A stretch of DNA of 64,000 nucleotides from Mucilaginibacter sp. (GCF_028288185.1 NZ_JAQBOF010000025.1:62001-126000); one strand, 5' to 3'. Positions 26,444 through 37,435 are shown, counted from the stretch's first letter. Numbers and translations are program-made. The notes: a model not told the origin generated them from the letters alone.

Positions 26444-29400
26444 TTGTTGCGTGTGATAGGAAATTTTACTTATAAATTTCTTCTGGGTGTACTCTCTTTC
26501 TCTGCTTTTTGCGGGATAAGAAACTCTTTTGCGCAACAAAGATCAACAGGAACACCTAAAAAAGATTCGGTAACAGTTAAAGCCCCATTTAAACGTACCC
26601 AATCAAAAAATGCGCTAATGCGCCAGGGTATTTTTGATCAGCCCCCGTTTGGTGTGGTGCGTACGGTTGAGTATGATGCCCTGTCAAACAGATATGTACT
26701 TTATGAGCGTATAGGTAATATGCTGTACCGTGCACCAACTTACCTTACTTTTAATGAGTACTTATACCTTAAACAAGCCGAAGAAAAGCGCGACTACTTT
26801 AAAAAACTGGCCGACAACTATTCATATGAACAACAGCAGCCCGGCTTCATACCGCCGATAAATGTTCACAACCAAACTTTCGAAAAAATATTTGGTAGCT
26901 CAATAATTGACATAAGGCCGCAGGGGTCGGCAGAGGCGGTGTTAAGCGGGCAGATAAATAGTAATGAAAATCCGCTGTTTAATACCAAGCAGCGCAAGCA
27001 ATACAACTTTAATTTCGACCAGCACATACAGTTAAACTTAACGGGTAATATCGGCGATAAATTAAAGATAGCTACCAACTACAACACCGATGCCCAGTTC
27101 CAGTTTGATAACCAGGTAAAACTGGATTATATCGGCCACCCTGATGAGATCATACAAGAGATACAGGCCGGTACGGTAAGTATGCCTTTAAATACATCGT
27201 TAATAACAGGTACACAAGCTTTGTTTGGTTTAAAAACTAAATTGAAGTTTGGTAAGCTGGATGTGACCTCCATTTTTTCACAGCAACGCTCGCAATCAAA
27301 AAACATAACCATAACCAACCAGGGGCAGCAAGGCACATTTTCTGCCCTGGCATCAGATTATGAGGCCAATAAGCACTACTTTTTATCACAATATTTCCGT
27401 AATAATTATAATAAGGCGCTGGCTAATATCCCTATCATCAGCTCGAATATTAATATTACAAAAATTGAGGTCTGGACAACCAACCGCACCAACGCCACTA
27501 CCGACTCGCGCGATGTAGCAGGCTTTTTGGATCTGGGTGAAAACGCGCCTTACAATACCGCGCAAATACAAGGTGGATCGGGTTTCTCAGGTTTGCCTGC
27601 AGGTTTCCAGGGGCCGGGGTTTACAGATCAGTCTAATAATTTACTAGCCAATTTACCGGCAAACGCTCGTTTTACTAATGATCCGTCAAACTCATTGATA
27701 GGTTATTTTGCAGCACATGGTGGTACAGATAACTATGCGAAATTAACCTACGCGCGCAAGCTTACAGCTAAGGAATATACCCTGCATGCGCAATTGGGTT
27801 ATATATCCCTAAACTACCCTTTAAATAATGACGAGGTGCTGGCCGTGGCCTATCAATACACTTACAATGGCAAGCAATACCAGGTGGGCGAGTTTTCGAG
27901 CGATATACCGGTTAGTCCGGGTACGCCAAAGTTGTTGTACCTGAAACTATTAAAGAACACTTTACTAAAAACCAATCTGCCTACCTGGAAGTTGATGATG
28001 AAAAACATCTACTCATTGAACGCTTTCCAGGTTAGCTCTACAAATTTCAAGCTAAGTGTGGCACGTTTGGACGATAAATCGGGCATTGAGAAGCCGGTAA
28101 TGGAGGAGGGGCAAAATACAAAAAGCAAACTCTGGCTAAAACTGACGGGCTTGGATAACTTAAATCAGCAGGGCGAAAAGCAATCAGATGGATACTTTGA
28201 CTTTTTAGAAGGCGTAACTATTGATTCGCAAAACGGCCGAATTGTCTTTCCGACGGTAGAACCCTTTGGATCTGACCTGGCCAAACAATTTAATCCCGGC
28301 GAAACGGACCTCATCAACCGCTATGTTTATCAACAGTTGTATGATTCTACTAAAACCGTAGCGCAGCAGTTTTTTCCAAAGCTAAACCGGTACACCATTA
28401 AGGGTACTTATACCGCGCAGGGCGGCGGCGGCTCGTACCAATTAAACGCTATTAATATCCCGCAGGGGTCGGTAACGGTATCCGCAGGGGCAACTAAACT
28501 GGTAGAGGGTACAGATTATACAGTTGATTATAACGCGGGCCGTTTAAATGTAATTAACACAGCTATCCTGTCATCGGGGCAACCTATTGATGTGCATTTA
28601 GAGAATAATGAGCTTTTTGGTGTGCAGCAAAAGTCATTATACGGGTCGAGGTTCGATTATAAGTATAGTCCAAAACTTGCCTTAGGTGCCACAATATTGC
28701 ACCTCACAGAGCAGCCCATATCGCAAAACGAAGCTATAGGGGCGGAGTCTATATCAAACACCATTGTGGGTTTTGATGTAAATTATGCTACAGATTCACG
28801 CCTGCTTACCCGCTTGGTTGACAAAATTCCATTTATTCATACCAAAGCGCCATCATCATTAAACTTTAGCGGTGAGTTTGCCAAATTGCTGCCAGGTAGC
28901 CCAAGCGTGCTCAATTATGCCGGCTCAACAAATGGCACATCCTATTTAGATGATTTTGAAAACAGCCAATCCATAATTGATGTTAAAAGCGCCAACAACT
29001 GGCAAATATCGGGCACCCCTCAATTATTTCCCGAGTCGCAGTTGTTTAACAACCTGAGTTATGGCTTTAACCGTGCACGGCTGGCGTTTTATAATATCGA
29101 TCCTATATTTTACACTAATTCGGGGTCAATTGGGGTTACACGCAGCCAGTTGTCAAATCATTATCAACGGCAGATTATACAAACAGAGGTTTTTCCGTAT
29201 AAACAATCGGTTACCGGCCAGCCTTTAAGCTTGTCGACTTTAGATCTGGCTTTTTATCCAACCATACGTGGCCCGTATAACTATGCAACAAGCGGTATTA
29301 ATGCCGATGGTTCGTTACAAAACCCAACTACCCGCTGGGGTGGTATGTACCGTGGCATATCAACTAATGATTTCCAGGCATTGAACGTAGAGTATATTGA

Positions 29401-32400
29401 GTTTTGGGTGATGGACCCGTTCATCTACAAACCATCAGCGCCGGGTGGCGATTTATATTTCAACTTAGGCAGTATATCAGAAGACGTATTAAAAGACGGC
29501 CGTAAAGGTTTGGAGAACGGTTTACCGGTAAATGGTGATCTGAGTACGGTAGACACTACCGCATGGGGCAGGGTGCCAAAGGCACAACCTGTTGTAAATG
29601 CGTTTGACAGTAACCCGGCATCACGCGTTTTACAAGATGTTGGTTTGGATGGGTTGAGCGATGCGGACGAGCAGGCTAAATTTGCGGCAGTTGTCCAGCA
29701 GATCAAAGGTACGGTAAGCGGCACCGCGGCAAACGCTTTTGCTAATGACCCATCATCTGATAATTATCAATATTACCTTGGCCCAGCGCAGGACGCGGCA
29801 AAGGCCAGTATACTAGATCGGTATAGTAAATATAATGGTAACGAGGGCAACTCCAAAACCGCCCAGCAATCCCTGGCGGAGTTGGGGCTGCAAACATCGG
29901 CCAATACCTCATTGCCTGATGGCGAGGATATTGACCGGGATAATAACATGAGCCAGGACGACCAGTATTTTCAATACAAGGTGTCCATGCGCCCTAAGGA
30001 TTTGGTAGTGGGCCAGAATTTTGTAAATGATAAACTAACATCGCAGGTTAAACTGGCCGATGGTACAACGCAAAATGTTACCTGGTACCAGTTTCGTATT
30101 CCTATCGCTTCTTATCAATCTGCTATTGGCGGGATACAGGATTTTAAGGCGATAAGGTACATGCGTATGTTTATGACCAACTTTGCCGATACTGCGGTAC
30201 TACGTTTTGCCACACTGCAATTGGTACGTGGCGATTGGCGGGCATACAATACCGAGAAAAATCCGCTAAATGTTATTGCTGATCCGGCTATTACCAACCC
30301 GTCGCTGGACAACGCTGTCATTAATGTAGAAACTGTAAATATTGAAGAAAACGGTAAACGTGTACCTATACCTTACGTTGTGCCACCGGGCATTAACCGC
30401 CAGCGCGATTACAATAATCTGCAAACCAATACCCAGTTAAACGAGCAATCCCTATCATTAAATGTAACCAACCTTGCAGACGGTTATTCAAAAGCCGCAT
30501 TCAAAACCTTTTATAACGACTTGCGCAAGTATAAGCACCTGCAAATGTTTATTCACGCCGAAGCAAACCAAACGGCATTGCATGATAATGATGTAAGCGC
30601 TTTTGTACGTTTAGGTGCCGATTACCAGGATAATTATTACGAATACGAAATCCCCCTAACAGTTACCCAGCCCGGCACCGCCAGCCCTAATTCTATCTGG
30701 CCGGACGCAAATGCGCTGGATATTGAACTGTCGTTATTAACCGATGCTAAAGTGGCGCGTAATAATGCCAAGTTTAATGGCTTGCCATGGCCCGTAAATA
30801 AACCGTTTACCTATGCCAACGGAAGAAACCGCATAACCATAATGGGTGTACCAGACCTAAGCCGTTTGCGAACGATTATGCTCGGTGTGCGTAACCCCTA
30901 TCGTAATAATTTGCCGGTTGGGGTTGATGATGGGTTGAGTAAATCGGCCATTGTATGGTTTGATGAGTTGCGGTTAACCGATTTTGATAATAAAGGCGGC
31001 TGGGCGGCAATTGCCCGTGCTGATTTTAAACTGGCTGACTTTGCCACTGTCACCGTATCAGGCAATAAAAGTACGTCAGGCTTTGGCTCGCTCGACTCCA
31101 AACTGGAGGATAGGCAATTAACCAATAATCAGGGTTATGATATATCAGCCAATGCAGACCTGGGCCGATTTTTACCAAGCAAGGCGGGGATAAAAATTCC
31201 GGCTTATATCAATGTGTCCAACCAGGTAAATACGCCGCAGTATGATCCGGCGCAATCTGATATCTCGTTAAAACAAACGCTTAACTCGGCAAAATCGTCA
31301 CAACAGCGCGACTCCATAAAAAATGCCGCCGAAGATTATACTATGCGCAAAAGCATCAACTTTACCAATGTGCATAAGGATAGAGCGCCGACTAAAAACA
31401 CGGTACATGTTTATGACGTTGAAAATTTAAATGCCAGTTATGCTTATACCGAATATATGCACCATGATTTTACGACAGAAAACGACCTGGAGAGAACTTA
31501 TCATGTAGCGCTGGCTTATAATTATGCCAATCAGCCTAAATATATTAGCCCGTTCGAAAAAATTATTAAAACCAATATGCTGGCGCTGATAAGGGATATT
31601 AACTTTAGCCTGGCACCTACCCGTTTAAATTTCAGCATTAATTTTGATCGTTTTTATTCGGAAAACTCATTGCGTAATAATGACCCGGCCAACCCTGTGT
31701 TAATACCGACAAGCTTTAACAAAACATTTAATATAACCCGTGTTTATGGTATGGGGTGGAACCTTACCAAATCATTAACCATGGATATTGATGCTACCAA
31801 CCTATCGGTAGTTGATGAGCCTTACGGCCGCTTGGATGGTTTAAAAATTGATACCCTTTGGCAAAATATACGCAAGCTGGGACGCACCACCAATTACAAC
31901 CACACGTTTAATATAAACTATACTGTACCGCTAAACAAAATACCGGGTATGGACTGGACAGCCTTGGGCGCCCATTACAGTACCAATTTTACATGGCAGG
32001 CCGCGCCAGAGTTTGCCATAGGCAACCCGCAATTTAACGTAGGTAACAGCATACAAAACGCCCGAAAAATACAGCTGGACCCGGCCTTAAACATAACTGC
32101 CTTATATAACAAGATAGCCTATTTAAGAAACGGCAGTAATCCTAAAAACAGCACGGCAACCAGGCTACTGGTTGGGTTTATAACCAGTATTAAAAACGTT
32201 AGCGCATCGTACACCCGCACCGACGCTACCTTTTTACCGGGATACCTGCCGCAATCAAATTTATTTGGCGAGGATTTGAGTTACGACTCGCCGGGCCTGG
32301 GTTTTTTATTAGGCAGCCAGGCTGACATACGAGGCCGCGCCATTAGCCAGGGTTGGATCTCAAGAGATACGCTACAAAATCAATTGTATGTACAATCTGT

Positions 32401-33514
32401 TGACGAGGATCTGCATTTAAAGGCAAGCGTAGAGCCGATATCCGACCTGCGGATACAGTTAAGCGCATTTAAAACGCAGCACCATACGTACCAAACCAAT
32501 TTTAAATTTTTAAGCGCCACCAACGATTTTGAAAACCTGTCGCCGTCCACCACCGGTAATTATAGTATTTCTTATTTCTCATTGGCTACTGCTTTTTCAA
32601 AGGAGAAAGGGGTTAACAATACATCAGCGCCGTTCCAGAAGTTTTTGGATAACAGGAGCGTAATTTCTCAGCGCTTAGGGCATACCAATCCAAACTCAGG
32701 TACGGCAGCAGGCGGTTTTGCTGATGGTTACGGGCCTAACTCTCAAAATGTTTTGGTGCCGGCTTTCCTGGCTGCTTACACGGGCAAAGATGCTTCGGGC
32801 GCTAGCTTAAATCAATTCCCTAATATACCTATACCTAACTGGCAAGTTACCTATAGCGGTTTGGGCCGTATGCCCTTGTTCCAGGATTTATTTGAATCAT
32901 TTGATATAAGGCATGGCTATCAATCATCCTATACCGTTGGCGACTATAATACCTTATTGCAGTATAAGGAAAGTAATGGTGCGGCAAGTTCTAGGGATGT
33001 TAATAATGACTTCCTGCCGCGTTTCCAGTTTTCGCAGATCACTATCATGGAGCAGTTTGTTCCGTTGATAGGTATTGATATCCGCTTTAAAAATAACATG
33101 ACCGCCACTTTCGACTATCGCCAAAGCCGCGCATTAAGTTTAAGTTTACTAAACAGCCAGCTTACCCAGTTAAATGAGCATGTGGTAATGTTTGGCTTCG
33201 GCTATAAAACTAAGAACTTTAGGTTCCCGTTTGGGTTATTTAATAACCTGATATTGAAAAACGACCTGAACTTTAAGCTGGACTTTGCTTTACGCGATAA
33301 CAAAACTTTAATTTACCAGGCTGATGTTACCGCCGCGCAAGTATCCTCAGGCGCGCAAAATATTACGTATCGCCCTTCTATTGATTATACCATTAGCCAA
33401 CGGTTTATATTGAATATATTTTACGATTCAAACCTTACCAAGCCATTTACATCGCAGGCTTTCAATACCTCATTTACCAACTTTGGAGTTAATTTGAAGC
33501 TGTTGTTGCAGTAG
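26444..33514 (+). CDS. sprA: SprA (SOV), outer-membrane translocon of the type IX secretion system
   Basis: 2,356 residues, matching the size of known SprA proteins, whose very large single-chain barrel forms the type IX outer-membrane pore. An N-terminal signal region (FLLGVLSFSAFCGIRNSFAQ) is followed by strongly beta-rich sequence with many alternating polar/aromatic strands. Motif-like stretches such as TGNIGDKLKIATNYNTDAQF and NVSNQVNTPQYDPAQSD are typical of the family. The start codon is TTG (26444); TTG 26447 or GTG 26453 are possible. The gene implies that this organism exports proteins with C-terminal type IX signals and may glide. Its other partners (PorV, GldKLMN) are not in the window. 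Confidence 0.93.
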   Translation: MLRVIGNFTYKFLLGVLSFSAFCGIRNSFAQQRSTGTPKKDSVTVKAPFKRTQSKNALMRQGIFDQPPFGVVRTVEYDALSNRYVLYERIGNMLYRAPTYLTFNEYLYLKQAEEKRDYFKKLADNYSYEQQQPGFIPPINVHNQTFEKIFGSSIIDIRPQGSAEAVLSGQINSNENPLFNTKQRKQYNFNFDQHIQLNLTGNIGDKLKIATNYNTDAQFQFDNQVKLDYIGHPDEIIQEIQAGTVSMPLNTSLITGTQALFGLKTKLKFGKLDVTSIFSQQRSQSKNITITNQGQQGTFSALASDYEANKHYFLSQYFRNNYNKALANIPIISSNINITKIEVWTTNRTNATTDSRDVAGFLDLGENAPYNTAQIQGGSGFSGLPAGFQGPGFTDQSNNLLANLPANARFTNDPSNSLIGYFAAHGGTDNYAKLTYARKLTAKEYTLHAQLGYISLNYPLNNDEVLAVAYQYTYNGKQYQVGEFSSDIPVSPGTPKLLYLKLLKNTLLKTNLPTWKLMMKNIYSLNAFQVSSTNFKLSVARLDDKSGIEKPVMEEGQNTKSKLWLKLTGLDNLNQQGEKQSDGYFDFLEGVTIDSQNGRIVFPTVEPFGSDLAKQFNPGETDLINRYVYQQLYDSTKTVAQQFFPKLNRYTIKGTYTAQGGGGSYQLNAINIPQGSVTVSAGATKLVEGTDYTVDYNAGRLNVINTAILSSGQPIDVHLENNELFGVQQKSLYGSRFDYKYSPKLALGATILHLTEQPISQNEAIGAESISNTIVGFDVNYATDSRLLTRLVDKIPFIHTKAPSSLNFSGEFAKLLPGSPSVLNYAGSTNGTSYLDDFENSQSIIDVKSANNWQISGTPQLFPESQLFNNLSYGFNRARLAFYNIDPIFYTNSGSIGVTRSQLSNHYQRQIIQTEVFPYKQSVTGQPLSLSTLDLAFYPTIRGPYNYATSGINADGSLQNPTTRWGGMYRGISTNDFQALNVEYIEFWVMDPFIYKPSAPGGDLYFNLGSISEDVLKDGRKGLENGLPVNGDLSTVDTTAWGRVPKAQPVVNAFDSNPASRVLQDVGLDGLSDADEQAKFAAVVQQIKGTVSGTAANAFANDPSSDNYQYYLGPAQDAAKASILDRYSKYNGNEGNSKTAQQSLAELGLQTSANTSLPDGEDIDRDNNMSQDDQYFQYKVSMRPKDLVVGQNFVNDKLTSQVKLADGTTQNVTWYQFRIPIASYQSAIGGIQDFKAIRYMRMFMTNFADTAVLRFATLQLVRGDWRAYNTEKNPLNVIADPAITNPSLDNAVINVETVNIEENGKRVPIPYVVPPGINRQRDYNNLQTNTQLNEQSLSLNVTNLADGYSKAAFKTFYNDLRKYKHLQMFIHAEANQTALHDNDVSAFVRLGADYQDNYYEYEIPLTVTQPGTASPNSIWPDANALDIELSLLTDAKVARNNAKFNGLPWPVNKPFTYANGRNRITIMGVPDLSRLRTIMLGVRNPYRNNLPVGVDDGLSKSAIVWFDELRLTDFDNKGGWAAIARADFKLADFATVTVSGNKSTSGFGSLDSKLEDRQLTNNQGYDISANADLGRFLPSKAGIKIPAYINVSNQVNTPQYDPAQSDISLKQTLNSAKSSQQRDSIKNAAEDYTMRKSINFTNVHKDRAPTKNTVHVYDVENLNASYAYTEYMHHDFTTENDLERTYHVALAYNYANQPKYISPFEKIIKTNMLALIRDINFSLAPTRLNFSINFDRFYSENSLRNNDPANPVLIPTSFNKTFNITRVYGMGWNLTKSLTMDIDATNLSVVDEPYGRLDGLKIDTLWQNIRKLGRTTNYNHTFNINYTVPLNKIPGMDWTALGAHYSTNFTWQAAPEFAIGNPQFNVGNSIQNARKIQLDPALNITALYNKIAYLRNGSNPKNSTATRLLVGFITSIKNVSASYTRTDATFLPGYLPQSNLFGEDLSYDSPGLGFLLGSQADIRGRAISQGWISRDTLQNQLYVQSVDEDLHLKASVEPISDLRIQLSAFKTQHHTYQTNFKFLSATNDFENLSPSTTGNYSISYFSLATAFSKEKGVNNTSAPFQKFLDNRSVISQRLGHTNPNSGTAAGGFADGYGPNSQNVLVPAFLAAYTGKDASGASLNQFPNIPIPNWQVTYSGLGRMPLFQDLFESFDIRHGYQSSYTVGDYNTLLQYKESNGAASSRDVNNDFLPRFQFSQITIMEQFVPLIGIDIRFKNNMTATFDYRQSRALSLSLLNSQLTQLNEHVVMFGFGYKTKNFRFPFGLFNNLILKNDLNFKLDFALRDNKTLIYQADVTAAQVSSGAQNITYRPSIDYTISQRFILNIFYDSNLTKPFTSQAFNTSFTNFGVNLKLLLQ

Positions 33515-33530
33515 ATATTCAGAAGAGCGC

Positions 33531-33595
33531 TGTCATGCTGAGGTACTCGAAGCATGACAGGCCTTTACGCTCACCCTTCGAGAGCCTCAGGGTGA
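33531..33595. repeat. Two tandem hairpins between convergent sprA and AsmA-like genes
   Basis: TGTCATGCT (33531-33539) pairs with AGCATGACA (33551-33559), and TCACCCT (33571-33577) pairs with AGGGTGA (33589-33595). The two halves are also related as inverted copies of each other. The motif belongs to a frequent extragenic palindrome type and could end transcription from both sides. Confidence 0.6.
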
Positions 33596-33606
33596 CACCC
33601 ACAGGT

Positions 33607-35412
33607 CTATTCCTTGACTTCCTTTTTTAATTCGCGCTTTAACTTACGCTCTGCCCGTTTTTGTTTGCGTGCAGCCTTTTTTATTTTGCGGTTTTGCTTA
33701 TTGAGCTCATGTTCGCTCATGCGGGCGGTGGTAGCCTTCTGCGTTTTTTCGTCATAACCAACTGCTGGTTTAATGCCTAGCAGCAAACTATGCCAAATGG
33801 TTTTAAAAAAAGGTGAGTTTATCGGGCGCTTATAAACCACGTTGAATGATCGTGGTATTAAACCTTCTTTATCGGGGTTGTTATGTTTTAAGATAAATAT
33901 ATTGGCAAACATAGATACGATCAATTTATTTTTAAGGTTTTGATTTACACTATCGGCTTTTAAAATATTTATCTTCAAATCATTATATAAAACAATCACC
34001 TTGCCCCTTGATAAGTTGCTATTAGCTGTAAAATCAAAGCTAAACTCTTTTAACTTTCCCGAAGTGATTTTTACCATTGATAATGGCATGGTTGCTTGGT
34101 TTACAGGCTGCAAACTCATAGGGCCCAACTTGCCTTTATAAGTATAAGTGGCATCCTTGTCGGTTAAATTAAGCGTAAAGTTTACATCCAGTTTGCCGTG
34201 ATCCATAAAATAGCTGGTTGCATGCACTTTAGTAATGTTGTTTTTTTGCAGTGCCGCTTTATTGGTTGTGACATTTAAAACCTGGCCATTGGTGCGGTTA
34301 AATGTTATGGTGCCGGTTTGGTTTGATTTTTTATTGTGTTCGCTGTAGCTGATATCGACATGATGAATAAGGATAGTATCTATCTTAACATCAGTAGTTA
34401 ACTGGCGGAGGGCCACATTAGGAAAACTTTTGATCTTATCCTTATTGGTTGTAATGGCATTAGGATTACTAAAAATATCAAAACTACCCCCGCTGATTAT
34501 CATGCTCGAAGCCGAAATAGAATGGTATTTATTGTAGGTTAAAAAATCGAACTTGTTAAGCTGGATAGAATCAAGTTTTAAAGTATAACGGCCCTTATCA
34601 GTTTTAGTAAAAAAATTACTAACCGGGTTTAAGGTAAAACCATCAATATTTACTTGTGCGCTGCGGGTTGAAAATTTAAGCCGCTTTACTGTATAAGTAT
34701 ATAAACCATTTGCTGTTTTACCTTTGTAATTGTTCAGGTCGGCTACTATGTCTTTGCAATAAAGTGTCCGTGACGAATCAGTTTGAGTTAATGAATCTAT
34801 AAGCAACTCGTTAGCCTGCAAATTCATTTCTTTCAACTCGGATACCTCTAATTTATTACCCGAATAATCATCATATTTAAATTTAACATCGTTTAAAAAT
34901 ATATCGCCAACGTGTACATATTTTAGTGATTTGGATATTTTTTGCCACGGGGTGCGGAGATCTTTAACTGTAGTGTCTTTAGTATGATTTAGTTGGTAGC
35001 TTACATGTACCTCCGGCTCGGTAAGGGTAATGCGATCAATATCCAGTATATGCTGAAAGTATAATTTAAACGGATGGATATGCGATAACACCAATCGTTT
35101 TACATGAAATGTAGTTAGATTATTAGGGGCAAGGTGTAATTGCTTGCGATGATTATAAACCGCACTGTCAACCTTAAAATCGATATTGTAAATAATTATA
35201 CGCCCCTCAAGTACATGCAGTTCGGCAGACGAAAAATCAACATTGTACAAGCTATCAGTGCTAGTTAATACCGCACTTTTTACTTTGTCTGATAGTATTG
35301 GCGACCAGTACCGATTAACTAAAAAGGCCAACCCCAACAGCAATATAATAAAAATGGTTACACTAACCAGCGTTACTTTTTGCCATTTATGCTTCAAAAA
35401 ATTTAACGCCAT
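33607..35412 (-). CDS. AsmA-like inner-membrane-anchored envelope protein (paralog 1)
   Basis: 601 residues. One N-terminal membrane segment (VTIFIILLLGLAFLVNRYW) is followed by a large beta-rich periplasmic part and a very basic C-terminal tail rich in Lys/Arg. The early pattern SAVLTSTDSLYNVDFSSAEL with IIIYNIDFKVDSAVY resembles AsmA/DUF748-type proteins, several of which are bridge-like carriers of lipids between membranes. The neighbouring gene, 11 bases upstream, is a paralog with the same layout. Function is inferred only from this resemblance. Confidence 0.65.
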   Translation of the reverse strand: MALNFLKHKWQKVTLVSVTIFIILLLGLAFLVNRYWSPILSDKVKSAVLTSTDSLYNVDFSSAELHVLEGRIIIYNIDFKVDSAVYNHRKQLHLAPNNLTTFHVKRLVLSHIHPFKLYFQHILDIDRITLTEPEVHVSYQLNHTKDTTVKDLRTPWQKISKSLKYVHVGDIFLNDVKFKYDDYSGNKLEVSELKEMNLQANELLIDSLTQTDSSRTLYCKDIVADLNNYKGKTANGLYTYTVKRLKFSTRSAQVNIDGFTLNPVSNFFTKTDKGRYTLKLDSIQLNKFDFLTYNKYHSISASSMIISGGSFDIFSNPNAITTNKDKIKSFPNVALRQLTTDVKIDTILIHHVDISYSEHNKKSNQTGTITFNRTNGQVLNVTTNKAALQKNNITKVHATSYFMDHGKLDVNFTLNLTDKDATYTYKGKLGPMSLQPVNQATMPLSMVKITSGKLKEFSFDFTANSNLSRGKVIVLYNDLKINILKADSVNQNLKNKLIVSMFANIFILKHNNPDKEGLIPRSFNVVYKRPINSPFFKTIWHSLLLGIKPAVGYDEKTQKATTARMSEHELNKQNRKIKKAARKQKRAERKLKRELKKEVKE

Positions 35413-35423
35413 TGAGTATCTGA

Positions 35424-37280
35424 TTACTGTTTTTTAAGATTTGCTATCGAGTCTCTTTTAGCCTGTCGCCTTGCCTGGCGGTCTTCTTTCCGTTTTTTAC
35501 GGTCCTCTTTAAACTTGTTAAACTTGTCAACCAAGGTACTTACTTTGGCTACAACTTTGTTAACCTTGCCTTCTGTTTTTTTATCAAAACCTACGCTTGG
35601 CTTTAACCCATCGAGCAAGCCTATGTATAAAAAACTAAAGAATGATACAGTTGGTTCGCGCTTTAAGTCGATTGGTCCCGGCCGAAAAACTCCTTTTTTA
35701 TCCGGGTTTTCATTATCAATAATAAGCGAGTTTGCTATTTTTGATATAAAGCCCTGTTTTTGCAGTTCGGCTTTACCATCAACTTTTTTTAGCAGCTGTA
35801 CATTTAGGTTTTTATAATAGAACTCTAAATGCCCTTTGCCATTATAATTATTGGCATCAACATTAAAATTTAAACGCTCTACATCGGCCGATTGCACATG
35901 TACCAAGGCTAACGGTTTTACCAGCTTATCTAATATGCGCCCATCAAACTTGCCCAACGTGCCCGAGTAGTTAAACGCGCCGTTTGTAGCATTTAAATTA
36001 AATTTAAAGTTTACTTGCAATGGCGCTACATTCATAAAGTGGGTGCTTATATGTGCTATCATAAACGGATTTACCTTTTTAGCATCTGCATCATTAGTTA
36101 CATTAAAAAAGTGGCCGGTGGTATTGTTAAAAGTAATTATGCCAGTTTGCTGGGTCACGGCATCCAACTCCGAATATATGATATCGCTATGAGTAAGATT
36201 TAGCTTATTGAGTTTCATATCCAATGCCACCTTTTGCAATGCCTGGTGTGGGTCCTTGCCAATTTTTATAGATTTTTTGCCTTTATAATTGCTGTTACTA
36301 TATATCTGCACATTGGCATTGGCAATATTCATGGTGCCGGCATACAGCTTTTGGTCGCGCAGGAAACGTTGCAGGTCAATATCAAGGATAGCTATCTTCT
36401 TAAATTTCAAAGTGAATATATCGCCTGATGTACCCAGCTTTTCATAAAAATCGGTATGGTTATATCGCGGCAAGAATGATACGCCGTCTAAAATGATCTC
36501 ACGCTTAGCAGTAGAGAAATAGATCTGCTTTAATTCGGCTTTATACATACTGTCGGGAGTAGCTATTTTGTAATTATGTAATACAAACTCAATGCCTTTG
36601 GTATAATAAAAACGGGTGCTATCCAAAGCCGAAAGCGAATCGATTAAAATGCGGGATATATTAATATCCAGATGATTTATTGCCGTTTGTTTGGCTACCG
36701 GGTTACTTTTATTAATATAATTTACGTTGATGTCTTTTAACGAGATAGAATCTATACGCAACTGTTTAAATATATTTTTAACTAACTGGTAAGGCGTTTT
36801 TGGCTTGCCCACTTTTACCGTATCATTAAAGCTATAGCGCTTGTTTACAATGGTAAGATTGGGTTTATCAATAGATATATTATCAATGATCAGGATCTTT
36901 TCTTTATACGCTTTTTTAGCGCCTACGTTTTTAATGGTTAGTTTTTTAACGCTTAGTGTAAACAGATTGTCTGGTGCTTTTTTTTCGATTACCAGTTTTT
37001 GGTAGACTGCCGAATCGGGCACCAATTTAAAGTCAGTAAGTGTAGCATCTCCCGAAGTCAGGTCGAGATCAAAATTAGAGTATTCAATATGATACAAACT
37101 ATCGGTTGATTTGAGTATCATCTCCTTTAGCTTTGCCTGTAGCAGAGGTTTCCACTTATCGCCGGCTACATATCTTTTATACAGATACCACCCGGTAGCA
37201 CCTAGTAGAAATATAAATACCAATATAACGATGGGCCATATACGTATAGTGTATTTTTTAGGAGTTGGGTGCTGCGTCAT
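35424..37280 (-). CDS. AsmA-like inner-membrane-anchored envelope protein (paralog 2)
   Basis: 618 residues from the ATG at 37280; an upstream TTG at 37316 would add 12 residues before the membrane segment and seems less likely. Layout: short basic N-terminus, membrane segment (IWPIVILVFIFLLGATGWYL), long beta-rich region and a charged C-terminal tail (RKKRKEDRQARRQAKRDS). Shared motifs with paralog 1 include KSTDSLYHIEYSNFDL, TIKNVG/VLSHIH-type strands and KPSVGFDKKT near the end. The tandem arrangement suggests duplication, and the two may act together. An AsmA-like lipid-transport role is a hypothesis. Confidence 0.65.
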   Translation of the reverse strand: MTQHPTPKKYTIRIWPIVILVFIFLLGATGWYLYKRYVAGDKWKPLLQAKLKEMILKSTDSLYHIEYSNFDLDLTSGDATLTDFKLVPDSAVYQKLVIEKKAPDNLFTLSVKKLTIKNVGAKKAYKEKILIIDNISIDKPNLTIVNKRYSFNDTVKVGKPKTPYQLVKNIFKQLRIDSISLKDINVNYINKSNPVAKQTAINHLDINISRILIDSLSALDSTRFYYTKGIEFVLHNYKIATPDSMYKAELKQIYFSTAKREIILDGVSFLPRYNHTDFYEKLGTSGDIFTLKFKKIAILDIDLQRFLRDQKLYAGTMNIANANVQIYSNSNYKGKKSIKIGKDPHQALQKVALDMKLNKLNLTHSDIIYSELDAVTQQTGIITFNNTTGHFFNVTNDADAKKVNPFMIAHISTHFMNVAPLQVNFKFNLNATNGAFNYSGTLGKFDGRILDKLVKPLALVHVQSADVERLNFNVDANNYNGKGHLEFYYKNLNVQLLKKVDGKAELQKQGFISKIANSLIIDNENPDKKGVFRPGPIDLKREPTVSFFSFLYIGLLDGLKPSVGFDKKTEGKVNKVVAKVSTLVDKFNKFKEDRKKRKEDRQARRQAKRDSIANLKKQ

Positions 37281-37427
37281 TAATTTGTTTGCTATTAGAT
37301 ATTTGTATAACAACAATAACCCGGTTTTGTTAACCAGGTGTTGCTCCGGTAAAGAATACCCTTGGTATATTATATATTTTTACTTTTATATTTCTGCCAA
37401 TCTGTCATCCTTGTATTTAAATTTTTG

Positions 37428-37435
37428 TATTTTTG
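37428..37435 (+). promoter_or_regulatory. Predicted -7 box (TATTTTTG) for miaB
   Basis: Exact TAnnTTTG match; TCTG at 37401-37404 is a poor -33 candidate, 23 bases before. It covers a possible TTG start at 37433, so the ATG at 37457 is preferred for miaB. Confidence 0.45.
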
